Of a stretch of 64,000 nt of DNA, positions 8,701 to 16,500 are shown piece after piece (position 1 is the first letter of the stretch; each line of letters starts with the position of its first letter). The stretch is taken from contig NZ_JABFDI010000005.1 in assembly GCF_013403915.1 (NCBI RefSeq), forward strand, positions 146,992 to 210,991. The letters run 5' to 3'. The stretch comes from Winogradskyella pacifica (lineage in GTDB: Bacteria; Bacteroidota; Bacteroidia; Flavobacteriales; Flavobacteriaceae). The position numbers and the translations under genes are program-made. The notes below the pieces were generated by a model that was not told where the DNA came from, ran no database searches, and saw only the letters and a list, made by a program, of their open reading frames with translations.

Positions 8701-11694
8701 GAAATAGCGAATAGTGCAATTACAAATCCATTAGCTTACATCAATACAGATGATTTTAACCAAATAATTTGGATCCGCGTAGAAGACAATACAACGGTAG
8801 AAGGCTGTTATAAAATAACAAGTTTAGAGTTAATCGTTAACCCATTACCCGTATTAGTAACACCAGCACCATTAGAATTATGTGATGTTAATAATTCAGG
8901 AGATGAACAAGAAGGTTTTATTTTAGAAGATGCTAATGATGAGGTGCTTAATGGTCAAACAGGTATAACGCTAACGCATTATGAGACTCAATTGGATGCA
9001 GACAATGCGACAAACCCAATTGTAAGTCCGTATGTAAACACAAGTAATGCGCAAACCATTTTTGTGAGAGCACAAAATGATATTACAGGTTGTTACAATA
9101 CCGTCACATTAACCCTTAGAGTTAACCCAATACCATCACCAGAGCCAAATCCAGATTCAATAGAAATATGTGATGTTGACAATGACGGTTTTGGTCAGTT
9201 TGATTTAGAAATCCGTACGGTAGAAATTACAAATGGTGAATCTGATGTTGTAATTACGTATCACGAAACACAGAATGATGCAGAGACGGGAAGTAATGCT
9301 ATTGTCGGCTTGTATAATAATATTGTAGCTCATAATCAATTAATTTATGTACGTTCAGAGAATACGTTAACAGGTTGTTATAGTCTTACTCAGAATGCGC
9401 TAGAGCTTATTGTAAACCCAGCACCAGAAGTGCCCGTAAATCTAGAAGCATATACAATCTGTGATAGTAATAATGATGGTTTAGCTCAATTTGATCTCAC
9501 GACTAAAGATGAAGAAATCCTTAATGGTCAAGATCCGCTAAATGTGATTTTAACCTATCATATAAGTGCTGTCAATGCTGAAACGGGAACTAATCCAATC
9601 ATCAATATTGTAAACTATACGAATACGGGTAATCCTCAAACTATTTACGTACGTTTATACGATCCTATTACAGGATGTTATGATACAGGGCAATTTGAAT
9701 TGATTGTAGCATTACCACCAGAAGCAATACAACCGACGCAATTAAGTGAATGTGATGACTTAGGTGAGGTGCCTGGTGATGAAATAACAGCATTTGACCT
9801 TACGGTAAAAAACGCAGAAATAACAGGTGGGAATACGAGTTGGTCAGTGGCTTATTATGAAACGAATACAGATGCGCAAGCTCAAGAGAATGCGATACCA
9901 GACCCAACAAATTATAACAATAGGTCTGTAAATGGACAAGTAGCAAATCCACAGACGCTTTATGCAGTGGTTACCGATACAAATACGGGTTGTGTAGATT
10001 TTGTAACTTTAACAATAAGAGTATTACCTAATCCAACTCCTACAGAAAGCAGTTTGTTACCAAATATAGAATTGTGTGATGACATCAATACAGGAGATGG
10101 TGTAGAGCTATTTGATCTCACGGAAAACGAAATCCTAATCCGTAACGGAGAAGCTGGAGTTACTGTTACATATTATGAGAGTGCAGACGATGCTGATTCA
10201 GGAACAAATGCAATACCAGATCCAACACAATACACAAATATAGAAGCATCTGAGCAAGAAATCTATGTTAGGGTGACTAAGGATGCTACTGGTTGCTATG
10301 CCTTAGTAGATTTTACTATTGTAGTGCATCCTCTACCAACAGTGGTTGCGGTAACCGACTTTATACAATGTGAATTATTTACCGATGGCTTTGATAATTT
10401 TGACTTAACAACTAAAGACGAAGAAGTTTTAAACGGTCAAGACCCAACACAGTTTATAGTGAGTTACCATGAAAACCTAGCGGATGCCGAGGCAGGAATT
10501 AATGGAGTTGCAGGTTTATATACGAATCTTAGTAATCCACAACAAATCTTTGTAACCATCACCAACACTATTACGGGTTGTTCAATCAGCACACAAAGTT
10601 TTAATATTGAAGTACAAGAAGCAGCTCAGGCTAATCCAAATTTGGAGCCCATTATGTACGAAACCTGTGATGACAATATGGAAACCGATGGTAATCCAGC
10701 TAATGATAGTGCTCAATTTAATTTAACCACGAGAGATCCAGAAGTATTAGACGGGCAAGATCCACTGAATTATATCGTGACGTATTTCGCGACACAAGAA
10801 GATGCAGACTTAAATGTAAACCCATTACCAACATTGTATGAAAATAGCGTTAATCCACAAGTGATTTATGCAAGAGTAGATAATGACACACTTGATACAA
10901 CAGGAAATGACACATCAATCTGTTATGAAGTGGCCGAATTGACGTTACAAGTAAATCCATTACCAGAATTTAATTTAGAAGAGAATTATACATTGTGTTT
11001 AAATACGAATGGAACAGAAATATTAGAACCATTAGTAATTGACACAGGTTTGTCTACAGTAGATTATAGTTTTATATGGACTTATGAAGGTGCACTTATA
11101 AGCCAAACAGGATCTAGTATTATGCCAACTGAAGGCGGAACTTATGCTGTATATATAACGAATATAGTCACAGGTTGTGAAAATGAAGATTCGACATTAG
11201 TGATAGAAAGTGAACCACCAAGTTTAACTATAGAACTAGTAACACAAGCCTTTGCCGATAATCATGTTTTAGAAGCTTTAGCTATAGGAATTGGTGTTTA
11301 CGAATACAGTTTAGACGGAGGGCCTTGGCAAGATGAAGGAACATTTACGAACGTATCAGCTGGAGACCATGAAATCACGGCAAGAGATAAGAATGGCTGT
11401 GGCTTAACAGTAACATCAAAGTTTATTATCGATTACCCGCTGTATTTTACTCCAAATGGAGATGGTAATAATGAGACTTGGAATATTGAAGGTATTGGTA
11501 GTAATGCTATAATTTACATATTTGACCGTTACGGCAAGTTATTAAAGCAACTAAGTCCTGATGGAGAGGATTGGAACGGAACATTCAACGGTAATGCGAT
11601 GCCGACAAGCGACTATTGGTTTACAGTAGAGTACGACGAGCCTAGTAGTGGTGTTCGTAAAGAGTTTAGAGCTCACTTTGCTTTAAAACGATAA
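5779..11694 (+). CDS. Giant secreted adhesin with ten ~100-residue repeats and type B T9SS sorting domain
   Basis: I start this protein of about 1971 residues at GTG 5779, because the following signal peptide (LKIIIIFCVSFFTKEVHAQ) then aligns residue for residue with the shorter paralogue. The frame stays open to ATG 5698, but that extension does not look coding. Modules in order: the same N-terminal region as the 667-residue paralogue; three Ig-like VNWYD repeats (to about nt 7490); two related repeats with SFxxNPxPxDGA and YTIEY (about 7500-7970); ten repeats of about 100 residues (about 7978-10970), each running CDxxxDG, FDLT, a YYET or YHET strand, a QxIYVRV strand and TGCY; two more Ig or SprB-like segments; and a C-terminal type B sorting domain (YFTPNGDGNNETWNI to FALKR). 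It should be a long surface fibre secreted by type IX secretion, for adhesion or gliding. Ligand unknown. Confidence 0.88.
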   Translation: MRNNLFNLKIIIIFCVSFFTKEVHAQLGFCQGNSGDPIFVEDFGTGTSYIPQLPVGTTTYTFVGYPGPQDGQYTIGPQTSHYGWSMPSDHTGDVNGKALIVNASFTTGEFYTTPIDGLCENTTYEFSSWLMNILPLSGCGGNGIPVNVQFEIWDNTNTNLLAYGDTGDIYSEVTPTWEQYGLVFQTLPGQTSVILKMINNGAGGCGNDLAIDDIVFKSCGDLIAVEDTSNNNSASICNSETPYSDVITAIPDFTVFSNHFYQWQVSTDGVNWTDVAGETNASISISGITTRTYYRTKVAEYATNINNLDCNTFSDVYEVFINPNPIAPVSNGDVDFDCISSQATLSVAAVSGININWYDAAAGGTLVQSNSESYLATAPGIYYAESVDAITGCVSITRVPVNASGATFPATPVSDGDVNFSCIANDATLSVTVPSGIVVNWYDAPTGGALLQSDSVSYLTAMEGTYYAEAVNTVTGCISLTRVGVTTSTVLPEAPISDGDANSGCNSVEATLSVIVPSGIIVDWFDTATAGNLLVSNSTTLVVDTSGTYYAQATDPITGCISATRTAVNGDILTQDIASFNITATCDGATVIINDTLGGTFSFNPSPSDGATIDSNTGTVTNGTSGTSYTIEYVTPGLCSDTKTETFNVLVADDASFSITPTCDGGASTITGNSGGSFFFNPMPTDGASIDTNTGLITGGASDATYTIEYTTSGVCPSTSTQSVTVYSAVTPIAPTPLEVCDDGTPDGLTVIDLSLKNAEITGSNPNYSISYYETFAEAEAETNVLPTLYTNTSNGQIIFAKVKDVNTGCYAITTLELLVQQAPIANTPQALIYCDPDNDGYGLFTLTDVNDEITGGVSSGLTVTYHETQTNADIGVDAIDTTVSYNNIVQNAQILYVRVESSTIATDCATIILLELIVEPTPQLIAPTALEVCDDLSADGFATFDLTSKASELLNGQDPAQYIVSYYETEANAEIANSAITNPLAYINTDDFNQIIWIRVEDNTTVEGCYKITSLELIVNPLPVLVTPAPLELCDVNNSGDEQEGFILEDANDEVLNGQTGITLTHYETQLDADNATNPIVSPYVNTSNAQTIFVRAQNDITGCYNTVTLTLRVNPIPSPEPNPDSIEICDVDNDGFGQFDLEIRTVEITNGESDVVITYHETQNDAETGSNAIVGLYNNIVAHNQLIYVRSENTLTGCYSLTQNALELIVNPAPEVPVNLEAYTICDSNNDGLAQFDLTTKDEEILNGQDPLNVILTYHISAVNAETGTNPIINIVNYTNTGNPQTIYVRLYDPITGCYDTGQFELIVALPPEAIQPTQLSECDDLGEVPGDEITAFDLTVKNAEITGGNTSWSVAYYETNTDAQAQENAIPDPTNYNNRSVNGQVANPQTLYAVVTDTNTGCVDFVTLTIRVLPNPTPTESSLLPNIELCDDINTGDGVELFDLTENEILIRNGEAGVTVTYYESADDADSGTNAIPDPTQYTNIEASEQEIYVRVTKDATGCYALVDFTIVVHPLPTVVAVTDFIQCELFTDGFDNFDLTTKDEEVLNGQDPTQFIVSYHENLADAEAGINGVAGLYTNLSNPQQIFVTITNTITGCSISTQSFNIEVQEAAQANPNLEPIMYETCDDNMETDGNPANDSAQFNLTTRDPEVLDGQDPLNYIVTYFATQEDADLNVNPLPTLYENSVNPQVIYARVDNDTLDTTGNDTSICYEVAELTLQVNPLPEFNLEENYTLCLNTNGTEILEPLVIDTGLSTVDYSFIWTYEGALISQTGSSIMPTEGGTYAVYITNIVTGCENEDSTLVIESEPPSLTIELVTQAFADNHVLEALAIGIGVYEYSLDGGPWQDEGTFTNVSAGDHEITARDKNGCGLTVTSKFIIDYPLYFTPNGDGNNETWNIEGIGSNAIIYIFDRYGKLLKQLSPDGEDWNGTFNGNAMPTSDYWFTVEYDEPSSGVRKEFRAHFALKR
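7978..10970 (+). repeat. Ten tandem protein-coding repeats of ~300 bp
   Basis: Ten consecutive units encode the pattern C-D-x3-DG, FDLT, NGQDP or ITGG, YxET, DA, Y-x-N, QxIYVRV, TGCY and ELIVNPxP. The units diverge strongly in DNA and protein, so they are old duplications and not a recently expanded satellite. Each unit has one Cys near its start and one near its end, which could form a disulfide. Confidence 0.8.
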
Positions 11695-11702
11695 GTAGAT
11701 TT

Positions 11703-12038
11703 TTAATCTAGCTTAAATTCATATTCTCTTTCAACTTTACAGATCCTCACATTATACCAATTGTACCATTGTTCGCGTCCTTTTTGTTGCGCGAGTAAAT
11801 GCTCAGTATTAGCTTTCCAACTTTTAATGGCTTCTATGCTTTCCCAATAACTTACAGTAATACCGACTGCTCCACTTAGCGTAATCGAATTGTCATTTCT
11901 AGCGGAATCGATACCTAAATAACCTTCTTGTTGTTTAGCTAGGTTTTCCATTGTTTCTGCCATTTCGGGATAGCCTTCAGTAACTTCTGATTGCGTTGAG
12001 GTGAAAATAACAGCGTAGTAGGGTTTAAAATTATTCAT
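11703..12038 (-). CDS. Antibiotic biosynthesis monooxygenase-type (ABM) domain protein
   Basis: This 111-residue protein has the dimeric alpha/beta ferredoxin-like ABM fold pattern: an AVIFTSTQSE first strand, a helix around EMAETMENLAKQQEGYLGI, an ITVSYWESIEAIKSW strand and helix, then a C-terminal strand. The YWxSxExIxxW segment is typical. Family members range from heme-degrading or quinol monooxygenases to proteins of unknown role, and no substrate can be assigned. It has no signal peptide, so it is probably cytosolic. It lies 60 bases downstream of the SH3 gene, behind a strong hairpin. Its stop is 8 bases from the convergent stop of the giant adhesin. Confidence 0.8.
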   Translation of the reverse strand: MNNFKPYYAVIFTSTQSEVTEGYPEMAETMENLAKQQEGYLGIDSARNDNSITLSGAVGITVSYWESIEAIKSWKANTEHLLAQQKGREQWYNWYNVRICKVEREYEFKLD

Positions 12039-12052
12039 GATTTTTAAAAATT

Positions 12053-12085
12053 AAACCTAACAGGTTTCAAAAACCTGTTAGGTTT
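12053..12085. terminator. Perfect 15-bp hairpin, terminator or dispersed palindrome
   Basis: AAACCTAACAGGTTT (12053-12067) and its exact complement (12071-12085) flank a 3-base loop. It lies just after the stop of the SH3 gene and before the ABM gene, both on the minus strand, with T-rich sequence following on that strand. Similar CCTGTTAGG hairpins are scattered in flavobacterial intergenic DNA, so it may be a repeat serving as terminator. Confidence 0.65.
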
Positions 12086-12097
12086 TGTTATTTCTGG

Positions 12098-12949
12098 TTA
12101 ACAGCCTTTAGGCATATCAAACTCAATTATTTTTTCAGTGATATTATCTTCAAAATCGGTCAATATGATTTTAAGAAAAACACGATTTGTTGAAACTCCA
12201 ATAGGATAATCCTTCACGTTTTTTATCGTCTTAAAATAGTCTAACCAATCTGCTCCACATTGGTCAATAACTTCAGTTTTTAAATCCTCAACGGAAGTGT
12301 CAATAAATTGTTTCCAATCATTTTCAGAATACGCTAAAGTTTCAAAAGTGTTAGATCTCGTTTGTTTTAGTGGCCTCCATTCCGAATCAAAATGTTTCCA
12401 GTCATTGGCATCACATTTCTTATCGACGCTCATAAATGAAATGCTGTTTTCGTAACGCTGAAAAATACTCACATGCTTATAATCATTATCAACCAAAACA
12501 ATTTGTTTTTTTTCAGGTGAAGCTCCACTATCGACATTGATTGTTATGGAATCTTGCTGTTTTAGATTGTGAGTCCTTTTGTAGTCACTTGTGGCTAAAT
12601 TTTTAATTTCAACATTCAATTTATCCAAATCCAATCGGATGGTTTTAGAAATTTTTGTTGAAGATAAGTAGCCATTAAACACATAACCAATATGGTTTCG
12701 AGTTTCAACTTTTACCCATTCTCCACTTACTTTTTTTCCACCATCGAGCACGACTAATTTTTTGTCTGTTTTTTCAAGAACTCCAATGGCCTCTCCATAG
12801 GCTAATTTGCTTAGCATTTTACCGCTTACATCGGGCTGATCTCTAAGGGATAATCCGCTTTCTGCTGCTACGTAAGCATTTTGTTGTGCTGTTACTAATG
12901 CGACAGTGAAGAGCATTCCGATCGCTAAAATCTGCTTTAAATTTCTCAT
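12098..12949 (-). CDS. Exported SH3-domain protein
   Basis: This 283-residue protein has a signal peptide ending near ALVTAQQ (about residues 1-22). A bacterial SH3 domain spans about 25-95: SGLSLRDQPDVSGKMLSKL, a YGEAIGVLEK strand, then GEWVKVETRNHIGYVFNGYL. The remaining 185 residues are not recognised. Bacterial SH3 domains often bind peptidoglycan or other periplasmic partners. The gene follows the alpha-2-macroglobulin gene and a small lipoprotein gene on the same strand, in a neighbourhood linked to the cell envelope. Function is inferred only at that level. Confidence 0.8.
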   Translation of the reverse strand: MRNLKQILAIGMLFTVALVTAQQNAYVAAESGLSLRDQPDVSGKMLSKLAYGEAIGVLEKTDKKLVVLDGGKKVSGEWVKVETRNHIGYVFNGYLSSTKISKTIRLDLDKLNVEIKNLATSDYKRTHNLKQQDSITINVDSGASPEKKQIVLVDNDYKHVSIFQRYENSISFMSVDKKCDANDWKHFDSEWRPLKQTRSNTFETLAYSENDWKQFIDTSVEDLKTEVIDQCGADWLDYFKTIKNVKDYPIGVSTNRVFLKIILTDFEDNITEKIIEFDMPKGC

Positions 12950-13028
12950 AATTTTGTGATTTAAGGTTAAACATTTTAGCGGTTTTGTTTCTAGGATTCT
13001 TGCCTTCCGGACGGCGAGTATTTAGTTT

Positions 13029-13050
13029 ATGCTGAACTTGATTCAGTATC
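13029..13050. repeat. Dispersed palindromic repeat (TGCTGAA type)
   Basis: ATGCTGAA and TTCAGTAT form an imperfect inverted repeat around CTTGA, abutting the stop codon of the lipoprotein gene at 13050-13502. Elements of this form are common between genes in Flavobacteriaceae. A degenerate GC-rich palindrome (GCC..GGC) lies 20-40 bases to the left. Confidence 0.5.
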
Positions 13051-13502
13051 TAGTTTTTTGTTTTTTCATTTATATATTTAAATAGCTTAGGGAATTCGTC
13101 TTTAAAGTATGTCTCATCCATTTTTCCATCATAATCATTATCACCATATTCTAAGCCTACTCCAATCATACTATGTAAATAATTTAAATTTACATTATCA
13201 TAATTTTTTGTCATTTCAATGATTTCATCTTCACTTAGCCTATATATAATTTGAGTAATTACATACCCTAAATTATATGAGCTCTCACCACCACCCGTTG
13301 GGAAATGAATCAATTGTTTAAAAGCTTCAGAATCCTTATTCAACGATGACTTTATAAAAGAAGCCATTTTTCTGTTTTTAGAATAATCTTGATGAACAAC
13401 CAAAGTTTTCTCTAAAATGATTCCTTCAACATTATCAGTCTTACAACTTGTAAAAATGATTAAGCTTAGGAATAGAGTGCTATTTAAAATCAGTTTTTTC
13501 AT
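13050..13502 (-). CDS. Lipoprotein of unknown function
   Basis: This 150-residue protein has a lipoprotein signal (hydrophobic residues 5-18, lipobox FTSC with Cys20). The mature part is soluble and charged, with EYGDNDYDGKMDE resembling a calcium-binding DxDxDG-type loop. I do not recognise a family. It lies just downstream of the alpha-2-macroglobulin gene on the same strand, separated by a palindromic repeat, so co-transcription is possible but unproven. Confidence 0.7.
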   Translation of the reverse strand: MKKLILNSTLFLSLIIFTSCKTDNVEGIILEKTLVVHQDYSKNRKMASFIKSSLNKDSEAFKQLIHFPTGGGESSYNLGYVITQIIYRLSEDEIIEMTKNYDNVNLNYLHSMIGVGLEYGDNDYDGKMDETYFKDEFPKLFKYINEKTKN

Positions 13503-13510
13503 ATCATGAG

Positions 13511-13530
13511 ATTCCTGCCTGCGCAGGAAT
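13511..13530. repeat. Palindromic repeat ATTCCTGC/GCAGGAAT
   Basis: A perfect 8-bp stem (13511-13518 with 13523-13530) and a 4-base loop, preceded by GAG. It belongs with the elements at 27729-27748 and 46505-46521, which share the GAGATTCC(T/C)G arm. It lies between the lipoprotein gene and the alpha-2-macroglobulin gene. Confidence 0.65.
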
Positions 13531-13538
13531 TTGTTGTG

Positions 13539-16500
13539 CTACTTCTCAACAGTGATCCATTCTCCTTTGTTTCTCACCAAATAGTCATTATCATACATGG
13601 CTTCAGCTTGTGAGCCTGGTAAATAATAGGTGCCTAGGTAAGAGGCATTCAGCAATACGGTGAACGTTTTGGTACCATGTTTGCCTTTAGGATTCATATC
13701 GAAATAGAAATTCACTCTGTCATCTCTAATGTCTGTGTATCTCGCTTGACTTACTGTGGTATCTCCAAAGGCTGTAAATCTTGTATTGACAATATCCCAA
13801 CCTGAAGGGAAAATTTGCGTTAAAGCCACATCGTGTACATAGTCATTAGTTAAGTTGGAAATACTTACCGTCGCTACAAAATCTTGTCCTTGTTGAAGCG
13901 TTTTAATATCAATTTTGTTGCCTTGTAAATCTTTGTATACAGTTGAAATAGTAAAGCCACGTTGCTCAGCTAATTCTTCGCCTAATTTCAATTTACCAGA
14001 ATTTAGTACTCTCACATAAACCAAATTGTCTTTTGCGTTCGTAATGGTAAGTTGATTGGTACCATCATTAATAGGAATACTGCGTTGCGCAATGGCATTT
14101 TTAGTATCTATAGTTTCTGATTTACCATTAATACTATAAGTCAGTTTTAAATCTTTACCACCATTTTTAACAACCATTTTCCCCATGGCTAATAAACTAT
14201 AAGCTGTCGTTTGCGTACTCATCCAATTATTGCTTGATAAGTCTTTAGCAATGGTTTTTGCTAAATCTCTAGCTTTTGGGTTGCCCGTAATAATCATCGT
14301 TTCTAAAGCCATAGCTCTATTTCGATCTACTGAACCATAGGTGTAATAATTAGATTTAGACGGTTGAAAATTGATGTTTGCTGTTTTAGAAATCGCATCA
14401 CTCGCTTCTTGTTGTCCTGCTAAAGCATATGCTGCTGCTAATCTCCATTTGGCTTCGTTAGATAGTTCTTCAAACTCACGCAATCTATTCATGCTTGCTA
14501 AATCTGGGCTACCAGCTAAAGCTAAGGTGTATAAGCGATAGGCTTGTGCCAAATCGGAATGATAAACACGGTAGCTAGGTCTCCAATTTCTAGAGGCTTG
14601 TTGTTGGTAAGCAATCCAGTTGCTCTTAAACGTTAATGGCAATACAAAGCCTTTTTTCTCAGCTTCAATCATAAAGTGACCAGCATAACTTGTACTCCAA
14701 TCATTAGCGGTGTTTTCTCCCATCCAATAGCTCATGCCGCCATTAGGTTGTTGGAAATTGCCTAAACGTTTAATACCACTTTCAATATTACTTTGGACTT
14801 CTTTTTTCTTCTGAGCCGTTAAATCAAATATATCAGCTAAGAATAGTTGCGGGAACACACCAGATGTAGTTTGTTCTAAACAGCCATGCGGATAGCGGAT
14901 TAAATATTGCAATCTACCTGTAAAGTCCATTGGTGGCAAGGTTGAAAATTCTACCGTTGCTGAATTTGTTCCTACAACACCAAAGGTTGTGATATCTATT
15001 GTTTGTTTGGTATTTGCCTCTAATTCATTATCAATAACACGCGATGTGAACGGATTAGGATTCTCTACATCAATTTCAACTTTATAGGTTGATTTTTCAC
15101 CGTTTCCTGTAGCGATGACTTCAATGGTATTGATGCCTTTTGCTTTGGTAACATCCAATTCAAAATAGACCATTTTTTCATCTGGTTTATCGAATCTTAT
15201 CGATTGGGAAGTGTCGCCTTTTACGACAATACCATCACTTAATTTTAAGGATAGGTTGACGTTTTTCACTTTGTCTTCCATGGCAAAAACCGTCACGGGA
15301 AGTGTTACTTTTTCACCAGGACTCAATTTGCGTGGTAAAGTTGCTAACACCATTAATGGTTTTTTAACCTGAACCGATTTCTCGGCACTTCCATAAGCTT
15401 CTGTGGCATTATTACCTGCTACAACCATAGCTCTAACCGCACCAATATAATTTGGCATTTTTAGCTGATGCGTTTTTGTTTGTCCTTTATCCAATAGGAA
15501 AGGCCCTAAATACGTCACCACAGGTTTAAAACGGTTGGCTTTCTTGTTTTTTCCAGCAGCAGCACTTCCATCTCCACCAATAGCGAAGACTTGGTCAATA
15601 CTTCCAGAATACGCTCCAATAACATCATCAAAAATATCCCAAGTTTTTACACCTAAAGCTTCACGTGCATAGAAACTATCCCAAGCATTTGGTGTTTTAA
15701 AACGCGTTAAATCTAACAAGCCTTCTTCTACAACGGCAATAGTATAGGTCATAGATTTGTTATGCTTTTCAGATACTTTTATCTCGTAAGATTGCTCAGG
15801 CTGAATCACATCTGGCATTTTAATTTGTGGCTCTAATTTTGTCGAAGGATCCTCAACCATCATAGGAATCACACCATACAAACGAATTGGTAAATCGTTA
15901 GAGGTAATAGCATGCGGTTGTAATAACGAAATATTAATAAACACATTTGGTGCCATTGCTGAAGTTACAGGAATATCCACAGTCGTTTCACCTGGCTTAG
16001 TTTTTACCCATTGGTGTTGTAGCACTTCTGAACCATTTTCTATACTTACTAGAGCCCGACCTTCAGATCCTGAAGGGAAGGTTAATTTTGCCGTGTCACC
16101 AACATTATAATTTTCTTTATCGGTTGAAAATACTAACATTTTAGCCGCTTCCTTATCGTTCGAAGGATTTGATGACCACCAGTTTTTATAGAAATAAGCC
16201 GTTCTACCTGTAGCATGTCCGCTTACAGGATCTACCACTCTAATTAAGTAGCGTCCGCGTTCGTCTTCAGGGATTTTAAGTTTAAAATTTGCTTTTCCGT
16301 TGGCATCTGTATTCACAGAAAAGGACTGAACAGGTCTGTGATAATTGCTCGATACGTAACTCGATAAGTTATCGTAAGAGGAATTCCACCACCAGCGCCA
16401 TTCGACTTTATAAACCTTTACTTCTAGATTTTTACGTTGAATAGGTTGTCCTTCAGCTGTAACTGTAGCCACATCAAACGTGTGGTTTTCATCTGTAAAG

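Noticed and set aside
7978..10970. CRISPR array or DNA satellite
   Set aside because: The periodicity is at protein level in units of about 300 bp with diverged DNA; there are no short identical repeats with unique spacers.
12053..12085. Riboswitch before the monooxygenase-like gene
   Set aside because: A single perfect hairpin without a conserved aptamer; a terminator or dispersed palindrome explains it better.
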